This document shows, piece after piece, positions 1 through 7,749 of a DNA stretch of 64,000 nt; position 1 is the first letter of the stretch; every line of letters starts with the position of its first letter. The stretch is from Bacteroidia bacterium (lineage in GTDB: Bacteria > Bacteroidota > Bacteroidia > Flavobacteriales > Flavobacteriaceae). The notes under the pieces are model-generated. The model did no database searches. It saw nothing but the letters and a program-made list of their open reading frames with translations, and had not been told where the DNA came from. The stretch spans positions 124,001 through 188,000 of the forward strand of contig JAUICK010000004.1 in NCBI GenBank assembly GCA_030427865.1, read 5' to 3'. A program made the translations under genes and the position numbers.

Positions 1-729
1 CCTTTTTTTGGAAGCGCACATAACATCGTTATAAACGAAGATTCTGGTTATGGATATGCCGTAGGAACAAAAACTTTTAATGGAGGGCCACACTTTATAG
101 ACGTAAGCCAACCTTTTAAATCGAGTGAAGCTGGTGGTTTTGCAGAAGGCACATACTCTCATGACGCACAAGTAGTAACCTATAAAGGTCCAGATGTAGA
201 TTATACAGACAAAGAAATCTTAATAGGTAGTAATGAAACAGAAGTTGTTATTGTAGATGTAACAGAAAAAGACAATCCTGTAAAAATATCATCAATAACT
301 TATCCTAATATTGGATATACTCATCAAGGTTGGTTTACAGAAGATTTTAGATATTTTTTATTAGGTGATGAATTAGATGAAAGAGACAAAGGCGTTAATA
401 CCAGAACCATTGTTTTCGACTTAACAGATTTAGACAACCCTACTCATTATTTTGATTATGAAGGCACAACAGCTGCCATAGATCATAACGGATATGTAAA
501 AGGTAATCTTTTTTATCAAGCCAATTATACAAATGGCGTTAGAATTATCGATATTTCGAATATCGAAAATAAAAAATTTACCGAAGTTGGGTTCTTTGAT
601 ACTTATCCAGATAACAACAATACTTCTTTTAATGGTGCTTGGAATGTTTATCCTTATTTACCAAGTGGTAATATTATTATAAGCGATATTAATAATGGCT
701 TTTTTGTTATTAGAAAAAGTAAATCGTAA
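1..729 (+). CDS. Choice-of-anchor B family protein, C-terminal part (5' end outside window)
   Basis: An open frame runs from the first base to a TAA at 727-729 without a start, so it is the last 242 codons of a longer gene. The protein has beta-propeller-like blades with the pattern HNIVINEDSGYGY, then FIDVS, IVDVTEKDNP, VFDLTDLDNP and IIDISNIENK. This recurring 'x-DVS/DLT-xxx-P' blade is typical of the choice-of-anchor B family of exported Bacteroidota proteins. The usual signal peptide and anchor would lie upstream and cannot be seen. The next gene starts 6 bases downstream, so the two are probably co-transcribed. The biochemical role is unknown; family assignment is by pattern recognition only. 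Confidence 0.75.
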   Translation, partial: PFFGSAHNIVINEDSGYGYAVGTKTFNGGPHFIDVSQPFKSSEAGGFAEGTYSHDAQVVTYKGPDVDYTDKEILIGSNETEVVIVDVTEKDNPVKISSITYPNIGYTHQGWFTEDFRYFLLGDELDERDKGVNTRTIVFDLTDLDNPTHYFDYEGTTAAIDHNGYVKGNLFYQANYTNGVRIIDISNIENKKFTEVGFFDTYPDNNNTSFNGAWNVYPYLPSGNIIISDINNGFFVIRKSKS

Positions 730-735
730 GCCAAA

Positions 736-2061
736 GTGAAAAAATATTTTTACATTTTTTTTCTATTTTTTTTTATTCAGTGTTCCAACCATGATAGATT
801 ATTTATTCCAATAATTCCTTCAAATTCTGGCACATTAGATTTTACAAAAACCTTTGGCGGTTCTAAAAACGATATTTTTAAATCTATTGTAAAAACTTCT
901 GATGGAGGTTATGCTATTTTAGGGTATACACAAAGTAAAGACGGAGATATCAAATCTAAAAATAACGAAGATTTCGATTTTTGGATAGTAAAATACAACG
1001 CCAACAATACACTTTTGTGGAGTAAAACCTTTGGTGGTTCTGATGATGATAGAGGCGCAGATATTATTACAACCTCAGATGGTGGTTTTGCCCTTTTAGG
1101 CTATACAAGAAGTACAGATAAAGATGTAACTGCAAATGCCGGATCTCAAGATTTCTGGTTAATTAAATTATCTGCAAATGGTAATATTGCTTGGCAAAAA
1201 ACATTTGGTTTTTCTGGAGCAGATTACGGAACTTCTCTTACCCAAACCAATGATAATGGATATGTAATCACAGGTGTTTTAGATGTAACTTCTTCTAACG
1301 GACAAGGGAATTCTCGTACTTCTAATCGTCATGCAGGAGGCGATATTTGGGCAATTAAATTAGACTTTACAGGTAAATTCGAATGGAGTAAATATTTTGG
1401 TGGTTCTTTTACAGATACTCCATTAGGCGTTGCAAAAACCTCAGATAACGGATTTATTATTGCTGGTTCATCAGATAGCGATGATGTAGATATTAAAAAT
1501 AATAAAGGAACTTACGACTTTTGGATTATTAAAATATCTTCCGAAGGAAAACTAGTTTGGGAAAAAAGTTTTGGTGGTTCAGAAATTGATGAAGCAAGAG
1601 CCATAAGCAAAACTAATGACGGTAATTTTATTGTTGTTGGAGACACCAGAAGCTCAGATAAAGATATTCGTTCTAATAATGGTGCTGCAGATGTATGGCT
1701 TATAAAGATATCGCCAGATGGAAACTTAATATGGGAAAAAACAATTGGTGCAACTGGTTTCGATGTTGCACGATCAATTTCTAAAACACAAGACAATGGC
1801 TTTCTTATTGCAGGTAGTTCCAGAAGTTCAGATAATGGTTTTACTAATCAAGGTCAAAACGATGCATTACTACTTAAAATAAATGCTGATGGTATTTTAG
1901 AATGGAAAAAAACTGCTGGAGGTTCTGAAATTGATTTTTTATACGATGCCATAGAACTCGACAACAAAAACATCATCGCTGTTGGAGAAAGCAGCAGTTC
2001 TGATGGAGATATCTCAGAAAATAAAGGTTTTTCTGACGCATTAATCATCAAAATAAAATAA
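736..2061 (+). CDS. Repeat lipoprotein with TFGGS-type blades
   Basis: A 441-residue exported lipoprotein. The GTG at 736 is chosen because it directly precedes a signal peptide (MKKYFYIFFLFFFIQCS) ending in a lipobox with Cys16; no ATG fits. The mature part is about seven repeats of roughly 55 residues, each containing W-x-K-TFGGS-x-x-D, then T-x-DGG-x-x-x-x-G-x-T/S-S-x-D-x-D, and ending in D-x-W-x-IK. Such repeats are common in Bacteroidota surface proteins and are expected to form a beta-propeller; no catalytic motif is visible. It lies 6 bases after the choice-of-anchor B gene and 2 bases before the MbnP-like gene, so it is probably the middle gene of a surface-protein operon. The function is unknown. 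Confidence 0.7.
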   Translation: MKKYFYIFFLFFFIQCSNHDRLFIPIIPSNSGTLDFTKTFGGSKNDIFKSIVKTSDGGYAILGYTQSKDGDIKSKNNEDFDFWIVKYNANNTLLWSKTFGGSDDDRGADIITTSDGGFALLGYTRSTDKDVTANAGSQDFWLIKLSANGNIAWQKTFGFSGADYGTSLTQTNDNGYVITGVLDVTSSNGQGNSRTSNRHAGGDIWAIKLDFTGKFEWSKYFGGSFTDTPLGVAKTSDNGFIIAGSSDSDDVDIKNNKGTYDFWIIKISSEGKLVWEKSFGGSEIDEARAISKTNDGNFIVVGDTRSSDKDIRSNNGAADVWLIKISPDGNLIWEKTIGATGFDVARSISKTQDNGFLIAGSSRSSDNGFTNQGQNDALLLKINADGILEWKKTAGGSEIDFLYDAIELDNKNIIAVGESSSSDGDISENKGFSDALIIKIK

Positions 2062-2063
2062 CT

Positions 2064-2840
2064 ATGAAAAAAGTATTTTTACAATCCATTTTTGTTTGTT
2101 TAGTTCTCATAGCATGTAGTAATGATACAGATGAAGAACTAAAAAAAGTTAGTGTAACTCTAAAATTTACCCATAATTGGGATGGAATACCTGTTACATT
2201 ATCAGATTTTAATGACTTTAAATTCACCAACAAAAACGGAGAAAGAATTAGCATTCAACGCTTACGATACCTTGTTTCTAATATTTTTATTGGAAATTCA
2301 AGAAGTGGTAATTTTGCCTTAAGAACAGAAAAAAATTATGATTTAATAGATCTAACCAAAAACAAAAATTTAGAAATCTTAATCACTAATGTAAATGAAG
2401 GGAATTATAAGTTGGGCTTTACCTTTGGTTTTTCTGATGCCGACAATCGAGACGGAGTTTACCAAGACCTAAATTCTGCAAATTTTAATGTTCCCTTAAT
2501 GTTAGGAGGTGGCTATCATTACATGCAATTTGATGGTAAATACAAAGACACTAACAATCAAGATGCGAATTTTAATTATCATGCAATTAGAGCTGTAGAC
2601 AGAACAGACCCTAAGAATTTACAATTCGAAGACACTTCTTTTTTAGTCGATTTAGGCAACATTGAAATAAAAAACAACACAACTATAGAAATAAAAATGA
2701 ATATTGCAGAGTGGTTTAAAAACCCTAACACTTGGAATTTAAATCAACTAAACACAGTGTTAATGCCAAATTTTAATGCTCAAAAATTAATAAATGCAAA
2801 CGGAAAAACAGTATTCTCTTTAGGTACAGTCATCCCATAA
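2064..2840 (+). CDS. MbnP-like periplasmic lipoprotein
   Basis: 258 residues with a lipoprotein signal (MKKVFLQSIFVCLVLIACS, Cys19). The body resembles the MbnP family: a first strand with LKFTHNWDGIPVTLSDF, a segment ISIQRLRYLVSNI, then DLTKNKNLEILI, and a late GGGYHYMQFDGKY and FNYHAIRA. MbnP proteins are copper-related periplasmic proteins usually encoded beside a di-haem peroxidase (MbnH). No MbnH lies downstream here, and the upstream side is out of view. The start follows the previous stop by 2 bases. Metal binding is inferred from the family; the His and Trp in the first strand fit but do not prove it. Confidence 0.7.
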   Translation: MKKVFLQSIFVCLVLIACSNDTDEELKKVSVTLKFTHNWDGIPVTLSDFNDFKFTNKNGERISIQRLRYLVSNIFIGNSRSGNFALRTEKNYDLIDLTKNKNLEILITNVNEGNYKLGFTFGFSDADNRDGVYQDLNSANFNVPLMLGGGYHYMQFDGKYKDTNNQDANFNYHAIRAVDRTDPKNLQFEDTSFLVDLGNIEIKNNTTIEIKMNIAEWFKNPNTWNLNQLNTVLMPNFNAQKLINANGKTVFSLGTVIP

Positions 2841-2902
2841 AAATAATTCAACCTGTTATAAATAACTTTTTCTATTTTTACCAACTAATACAATCTTGTT
2901 TT

Positions 2903-3667
2903 TTGATAACAATAACTACTTCTACAAATAAAAAAGTCTATTTCGCTTCAGATCAACACTTAGGAGCACCTACAGCAGAAGCAAGTTTTCCTCGTGAAAA
3001 AAAGTTTGTAGCTTGGTTAAACCATATTAAAAAAGATGCAGAAGCCATTTTTTTATTAGGCGATTTATTTGACTTCTGGTTTGAGTATAAAACTGTTGTA
3101 CCTAAAGGGTTTGTTCGCGTTTTAGGAAAATTAGCAGAAATTAAAGACTCAGGAATTCCAATTTATTTTTTCGTTGGAAATCATGATTTATGGATGAAGG
3201 ATTATTTTCAAAAAGAACTGAATATTCCTGTATATCATGCACCCCAAGAATTTCTCATCAACAATAAAAAATTCTTAATTGGTCATGGAGATGGTTTAGG
3301 CCCCGGAGATAAAGGGTACAAACGCATGAAAAAAATATTTACTTTTCCTTTATTTCAATGGATGTTTCGTTGGTTGCATCCAGACTTAGGGGTAAGTTTA
3401 GGGCATTATATGTCGGTTAAAAACAAACTTATTTCTGGTAATGAAGATGCGAAATATTTAGGCGATGAAAACGAATGGTTGGTGCTGTACTGCAAACAAA
3501 AATTAACAGAACAACATTACGATTATTTTGTGTTTGGCCACAGACATCTACCTTTAGAAATACAATTGCAACAAAAAAGCAAATACATCAACCTTGGTGA
3601 TTGGATACAATACTTTACTTTTGGAACTTTTGAAAACAACAGTTTTCAATTAACAAAGTTTAACTAA
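2903..3667 (+). CDS. LpxH-like UDP-2,3-diacylglucosamine diphosphatase
   Basis: 254-residue calcineurin-type metallophosphoesterase. Metal ligands are in the usual order: D17-x-H19 (ASDQH), GDLFDFW around D54, GNHD near 92-95, a GHGDG segment and a late FGHRHLP. The insertion GPGDKGYKRMKK and the WLHPDLG stretch are those of LpxH-like enzymes, which hydrolyse UDP-2,3-diacylglucosamine to lipid X in lipid A synthesis at the inner face of the membrane. The start is a TTG, the only start that leaves the first beta strand intact (ITITTSTNKKVYFASD). The gene stands alone, 62 bases after the MbnP-like gene and 117 bases before moxR. Confidence 0.85.
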   Translation: MITITTSTNKKVYFASDQHLGAPTAEASFPREKKFVAWLNHIKKDAEAIFLLGDLFDFWFEYKTVVPKGFVRVLGKLAEIKDSGIPIYFFVGNHDLWMKDYFQKELNIPVYHAPQEFLINNKKFLIGHGDGLGPGDKGYKRMKKIFTFPLFQWMFRWLHPDLGVSLGHYMSVKNKLISGNEDAKYLGDENEWLVLYCKQKLTEQHYDYFVFGHRHLPLEIQLQQKSKYINLGDWIQYFTFGTFENNSFQLTKFN

Positions 3668-3711
3668 AAAGTACCTTAAAACCTCTGTAAATACTACAAC
3701 CTTTAACCTTG

Positions 3712-3736
3712 TTTTAACAAAATAATTTTGTTAAAA
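3712..3736. repeat. 25-nt perfect palindrome before the bat operon
   Basis: Two 12-base arms, TTTTAACAAAAT and its exact complement, flank a single A. It lies between the LpxH-like gene and moxR, immediately upstream of a TAGCTTTG box. It could be a regulator site for the bat operon or a weak terminator of the upstream gene; the arms are AT-only apart from one G-C pair, so a stable RNA hairpin is doubtful. Confidence 0.45.
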
Positions 3737-3739
3737 TTG

Positions 3740-3747
3740 TAGCTTTG
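3740..3747 (+). promoter_or_regulatory. Probable -7 box (TAGCTTTG) of the moxR/bat operon
   Basis: TAGCTTTG fits the Bacteroidota sigma-ABfr -7 consensus TAnnTTTG. It lies 37 bases before the moxR ATG, giving a predicted leader of about 30 bases. No clean TTTG element was found at the usual upstream spacing. Confidence 0.45.
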
Positions 3748-3784
3748 TTTTTCGTAAAAAATATAATCTAATACAATATTAATA

Positions 3785-4774
3785 ATGGATGTAGATGTAA
3801 GAGCTATTAATGAGAAAATTGAAAGAGAAAGTGCCTTTATAGATATACTTACTTTAGAAATGAATAAAGTAATTGTAGGGCAAAAACAAATGATAGAAAG
3901 TTTGTTAATTGGTTTACTTGGTAACGGACATATTTTATTAGAAGGTGTTCCTGGTTTAGCAAAAACTTTAGCCATAAACACTCTGTCTAAAGCTGTACAA
4001 GGAAGTTTTAGTAGGGTTCAGTTTACTCCAGATTTACTACCTGCAGATGTGGTTGGAACCATGATTTACAACATGAAAGTAAATGATTTCTCTATTAAAA
4101 AAGGGCCTATTTTTGCCAATTTTGTGTTAGCTGATGAAATAAACAGAGCGCCAGCAAAAGTACAATCAGCATTATTAGAGGCAATGCAAGAACGTCAAAT
4201 TACCATTGGTGATGAAACCTTTAAGTTAGATGAACCTTTCTTGGTAATGGCAACTCAAAACCCTGTTGAACAAGAAGGTACATACCCTCTACCAGAAGCA
4301 CAAGTAGACCGTTTTATGCTAAAAGTTGTTATTGATTACCCAAAATTAGTTGATGAACAACAAATTATGAGAAGCAACTTAAACGGAAGTTTTGGTACCG
4401 TAAACCCTGTAATTTCTGTTGAACAAATCATAAAAGCTCGTGAATCTGTAAATGAGGTTTATATGGATGAAAAAATAGAAAAATACATCCTTGATATTAT
4501 TTTTGCAACACGTTATCCAGAAAAATACAACTTACCACAATTAAAAGATTTAATTAGCTTTGGAGCTTCTCCAAGAGGTAGTATCAACTTAGCAAAAGCA
4601 GCTAAATGCTTCGCCTTCATTAAAAGAAGAGGTTATGTAATACCAGAAGATGTAAGAGCTGTTGTTACAGATGTTTTACGTCACAGAATTGGAATTACTT
4701 ACGAAGCTGAAGCAGAAAATGTAACTTCTGTAGACATTATCAACTCAATTATTAACGAAGTAGAAGTACCTTAG
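3785..4774 (+). CDS. MoxR-family AAA+ ATPase, first gene of the bat operon
   Basis: 329-residue AAA+ ATPase of the MoxR group. It shows Walker A GVPGLAKT, Walker B LADEINRAP, a sensor-1 region MATQNPVEQEGTYPLPEAQ, and the lid with SPRGSINLAKAAKCFAFIKRR. MoxR proteins act as chaperone-like ATPases paired with von Willebrand factor A (VWA) proteins, and it heads an operon with a DUF58 protein and the VWA proteins BatA and BatB. The ATG lies 37 bases after a TAGCTTTG promoter box. The partner substrate in Bacteroidota is not established; aerotolerance and envelope stress roles come from the Bacteroides bat genes. Confidence 0.92.
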   Translation: MDVDVRAINEKIERESAFIDILTLEMNKVIVGQKQMIESLLIGLLGNGHILLEGVPGLAKTLAINTLSKAVQGSFSRVQFTPDLLPADVVGTMIYNMKVNDFSIKKGPIFANFVLADEINRAPAKVQSALLEAMQERQITIGDETFKLDEPFLVMATQNPVEQEGTYPLPEAQVDRFMLKVVIDYPKLVDEQQIMRSNLNGSFGTVNPVISVEQIIKARESVNEVYMDEKIEKYILDIIFATRYPEKYNLPQLKDLISFGASPRGSINLAKAAKCFAFIKRRGYVIPEDVRAVVTDVLRHRIGITYEAEAENVTSVDIINSIINEVEVP

Positions 4775-4775
4775 A

Positions 4776-4831
4776 ATTAGCTCTTAGCATTTAGCAATTA
4801 GCCAACAGCGAAAAGCAAAAAGCCAACAGCT
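4776..4831. repeat. Tandem repeat of eight 7-base units (nnnAGCn)
   Basis: The gap between moxR and the DUF58 gene is filled by eight consecutive heptamers: ATTAGCT, CTTAGCA, TTTAGCA, ATTAGCC, AACAGCG, AAAAGCA, AAAAGCC, AACAGCT. The AGC core keeps an exact 7-base phase throughout and drifts from T-rich to A-rich. It begins one base after the moxR stop and ends six bases before the next ATG. The function is unknown. Confidence 0.75.
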
Positions 4832-4837
4832 TAAAAA

Positions 4838-5707
4838 ATGGATACAAAAGAAATACTCAAAAAAGTTCGTAAAATAGAGATTAAGACAAGACGCTTGTCT
4901 GATCATATTTTTGGAGGTGAATACCATTCATCTTTTAAAGGACGAGGTATGACTTTTTCTGAAGTGCGCCAATACCAATTTGGTGATGATGTAAGAGCTA
5001 TTGACTGGAACGTTACTGCACGTTACAACGAACCTTATGTTAAGGTTTTTGAAGAAGAACGTGAACTAACCATGATGTTAATGGTAGATGTTTCTGGATC
5101 TGAGCTATTTGGAACATCCAATCAATTTAAAAAAGAAACCGTCACAGAAATCGCAGCAACATTAGCATTTTCTGCAACCCAAAATAATGATAAAGTGGGT
5201 TTAATTTTATTTTCTGATGATGTAGAGTTGTTTATTCCTCCTAAAAAAGGGAAAAGTCACGTTTTAAGAATTATTAGAGAGTTAATTGAGTTTAAACCCA
5301 AAAGTAAAAAAACAAATATTGCTACTGCTTTAAAATTTTTATCAAGTGTCATGAAAAAAAGAGCCATTGTGTTTATGTTGTCAGATTTTATGGATGATGA
5401 TTACGAAAAAACATTAAAAATTGCTGGAAATAAACACGATGTAACCGGTATTCGAGTGTACGATAAACACGATGAAGAAATTCTTAATTTAGGAATGGTG
5501 CCCATGTTAGATGCAGAAACAGGCAATGTTCAGTTAATAAATACAGCATCAAAATCTGTAAGAAATAGTTACAAAGCCAATGCCTTACGTTTGTCAGATT
5601 ATTATGTAAACACTTTCAAAAGAAGCGGCTCAGGTACCATCAGTACAAGAGTTGATGAAAGTTACGTGAAAAAATTATTAGGTTATTTTAAACATAAAAA
5701 CAAATAG
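4838..5707 (+). CDS. DUF58 / VWA-like protein of the bat operon
   Basis: 289 residues. The N-terminal part has the DUF58 signature GGEYHSSFKGRGMTFSEVRQYQFGDDVRAIDWNVTAR. The C-terminal part is VWA-like, with a MIDAS-type segment MMLMVDVSGSELFG (D-x-S-x-S), then NDKVGLILFSDDVELF and FMLSDFMDDD. There is no signal peptide, so it is probably cytoplasmic or membrane-associated. In MoxR operons DUF58 proteins partner the ATPase; the exact job is unknown. The ATG follows a 7-base-period repeat, and a dispersed repeat fills the gap to the next gene. Confidence 0.9.
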   Translation: MDTKEILKKVRKIEIKTRRLSDHIFGGEYHSSFKGRGMTFSEVRQYQFGDDVRAIDWNVTARYNEPYVKVFEEERELTMMLMVDVSGSELFGTSNQFKKETVTEIAATLAFSATQNNDKVGLILFSDDVELFIPPKKGKSHVLRIIRELIEFKPKSKKTNIATALKFLSSVMKKRAIVFMLSDFMDDDYEKTLKIAGNKHDVTGIRVYDKHDEEILNLGMVPMLDAETGNVQLINTASKSVRNSYKANALRLSDYYVNTFKRSGSGTISTRVDESYVKKLLGYFKHKNK

Positions 5708-5738
5708 ATTGTCATTTCGAGCGAAGTCGAGAAATCTT
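5708..5738. repeat. Flavobacterial dispersed repeat (GTCATTTCGAGCGAAG...) in the operon gap
   Basis: The 31 bases between the DUF58 stop and the next ATG match the common Flavobacteriia short dispersed repeat beginning GTCATTTCGAGCGAAG and ending GAGAAATCTT. Two diverged relatives occur inside metG (24851-24878 and, inverted, 25030-25056). The repeat fills the gap exactly, and it creates a spurious TTG start at 5709 for the next gene. Confidence 0.75.
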
Positions 5739-6665
5739 ATGAAAAAACATATATTCTACATATTAATTCTAATTTCTACCGTAAGTTTTGCTCAAAACTC
5801 CATGGTAAAAATAGAGATTGATACCACTAATATTAGAATTGGAGAGCAATTTAATTTAAAAATTTCTGTGGATGAAACTCAGAATGTTATCATTCCAAAA
5901 TTACAGTTAAAAGGATTAGAAATTGTAGATTCATCTGCAACAGATACCGTAAAAAATTCTCTAATTAGAAAATATATTCTAACAGGTTTTGATAGTGGTG
6001 CATTTTACATTCCGCAACAACAAATCTTTGTAAAAAATCAGGCATATTTAACAGATTCATTATTAATAAATGTAGCTACAGTAGCCGTAGACACAACCAA
6101 AGTAAAGAAGTTTCCTATTAAATCTATTAAAAGTGAGCCATATACTTTCGATGATTTTAAAATCTATATTTATATCATTTTAGCAGCATTGGTTATCATC
6201 GGTTTTTGGATTTACTGGTTTGTTATTAGAAAGCGAAAAGAGGAAGAAGAAGAGCCAACCTATAGAGCTTTACCTCCTTACGAAGAAGCCATTTATCGTT
6301 TAAATGAATTAGACGAAAAACAACTTTGGCAAAACAATCAGACCAAAGAATATTATAGTGAATTAACAGAAATTGTACGTGGTTATATTGAACGAGAATT
6401 AAATGTCTCAGCCTTAGAAAAAACTACAGATGAGGTGTTAGAGATGCTAAAAGATTTTAAAGATGCTGATGTAATTTTAACCTCACAAGAAACCATAGAT
6501 AAGTTATATAGCTTACTAAAAGAAGCAGATTTAGTAAAGTTTGCAAAATCGAAACCATTAGCGCCAGAAATTGAAGAAGACAGAAAAGATGCAGAAGATA
6601 TTATCGGCAATTTAAAACCAAAACCAATTGTAGAAGAAAAAGACAAAGAAGATGGATTGGAGTAA
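5739..6665 (+). CDS. Bat-operon membrane protein of unknown function
   Basis: 308 residues from the ATG at 5739. This start is chosen over the upstream TTG at 5709 because the ten extra codons are only the translated dispersed repeat, and MKKHIFYILILISTVSFAQ is a clean signal peptide. A beta-rich periplasmic domain follows (about 20-135), then one membrane segment (IYIYIILAALVIIGFWIYWFVI, about 140-165) and a cytoplasmic helical tail (EAIYRLNELDEKQLW ... YSELTEIVRGYIERELNV). The tail resembles that of BatD and DUF4381-like proteins that accompany VWA proteins. It overlaps the start of batA by 14 bases, so translation is probably coupled. The role is unknown. Confidence 0.85.
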   Translation: MKKHIFYILILISTVSFAQNSMVKIEIDTTNIRIGEQFNLKISVDETQNVIIPKLQLKGLEIVDSSATDTVKNSLIRKYILTGFDSGAFYIPQQQIFVKNQAYLTDSLLINVATVAVDTTKVKKFPIKSIKSEPYTFDDFKIYIYIILAALVIIGFWIYWFVIRKRKEEEEEPTYRALPPYEEAIYRLNELDEKQLWQNNQTKEYYSELTEIVRGYIERELNVSALEKTTDEVLEMLKDFKDADVILTSQETIDKLYSLLKEADLVKFAKSKPLAPEIEEDRKDAEDIIGNLKPKPIVEEKDKEDGLE

Positions 6666-7656
6666 TTTTGAATTTTTAAATCCTGAGTTTCTATGGCTGC
6701 TAATTCTAATTCCATTATTAGCAGTTTGGTATTTTTTTATGCGCAAAAAAGATGCTGCAGTATTAACGATACCAAGCATAAAAGGGTTTAAGGCAGATTC
6801 AATCTTATCAAAATTAAAACCACTTTTATATATACTAAGATTACTGGCATTAGCTATTATTATTGTGGCTTTAGCAAGACCACGAAATGTTTCTGTGAGC
6901 AAAAAAACAAAATCTAACAGAGGTATAGATATTGTAATGGCAATAGATGTTTCTGCAAGTATGTTGGCTCGAGATTTAAAACCAAATCGTTTAGAGGCCT
7001 TAAAAAAAGTAGCGATAGATTTTGTAGATAGAAGACCAAATGATAGAATAGGAATTGTAGTTTACGCAGGAGAAAGTTTTACGCAAACACCAATTACAAG
7101 TGATAAAGGCATTGTAAAACGTACCATTTCTGAATTAAAATGGGGGCAATTAGAAGGCGGAACAGCAATTGGTATGGGTCTAGGTTCTGCTGTAAACAGA
7201 TTAAAAGAAAGTACCGCAAAAAGTAAAGTTATTATTTTATTGACGGATGGTGTAAACAATTCTGGAAATATAGATCCAAGAACTGCCACAGAATTGGCTA
7301 CAGAATTAGGAATAAAAACCTATACTATTGGAATTGGAACCAACGGAATGGCAGATTTTCCTTGGAGCAGAGACCCAAGAACAGGTAAATTACAGTTTAG
7401 AAAACAGCAAGTAGAGATTGATGAAGCACTGTTAAAAGAAATCGCAGAAAAAACAGAAGGAAAATACTTTAGAGCTACCAACAACACCTCATTAAAAGAG
7501 ATTTACGATGAAATAGATAAACTCGAAAAAACTAAAATAGAAGAGTTTAAATATTACAATTATCAAGAAAAGTTTAGAATTTTTGTCTTTTTAGGATTAG
7601 GATTCTTGTTGTTAGAATTTATATTAAGAAACACATTATTTAAAAGTTTTATTTAA
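6652..7656 (+). CDS. batA: BatA: VWA-domain membrane protein
   Basis: 334 residues. Two N-terminal membrane segments (FLWLLILIPLLAVWYFF, and PLLYILRLLALAIIIVALA near 55-75) are followed by a VWA domain with the MIDAS motif AIDVSASM (D-x-S-x-S), a later T in GGTAIGMGLGSAV and ILLTDGVNNSG, and a C-terminal membrane segment (FRIFVFLGLGFLLLEFIL). This is the Bacteroidota BatA layout. The ATG lies inside the end of the preceding gene. BatA and BatB are thought to form an envelope complex with BatC-E. The gap to batB is long for this operon and contains a hairpin-forming repeat. Confidence 0.92.
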   Translation: MDWSNFEFLNPEFLWLLILIPLLAVWYFFMRKKDAAVLTIPSIKGFKADSILSKLKPLLYILRLLALAIIIVALARPRNVSVSKKTKSNRGIDIVMAIDVSASMLARDLKPNRLEALKKVAIDFVDRRPNDRIGIVVYAGESFTQTPITSDKGIVKRTISELKWGQLEGGTAIGMGLGSAVNRLKESTAKSKVIILLTDGVNNSGNIDPRTATELATELGIKTYTIGIGTNGMADFPWSRDPRTGKLQFRKQQVEIDEALLKEIAEKTEGKYFRATNNTSLKEIYDEIDKLEKTKIEEFKYYNYQEKFRIFVFLGLGFLLLEFILRNTLFKSFI

Positions 7657-7674
7657 TGATAAGTTATAAAGTTT

Positions 7675-7737
7675 AAATGTTAAAAATTGAAAAGTTATAG
7701 TTAGAATAATTTTCTAACTTTCTACTTTTCAACATTT
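7675..7737. repeat. Nested inverted repeat between batA and batB
   Basis: Outer arms AAATGTT...TTGAAAAGT (left, with five extra A) and ACTTTTCAACATTT (right) enclose inner arms AGTTAGAA and TTCTAACT around TAAT. The RNA could fold into a long hairpin between batA and batB. It may be a dispersed intergenic repeat or an mRNA-processing/attenuation element; there is no T-run after it, so a terminator is unlikely. Confidence 0.55.
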
Positions 7738-7749
7738 ATACCAAAGAAA

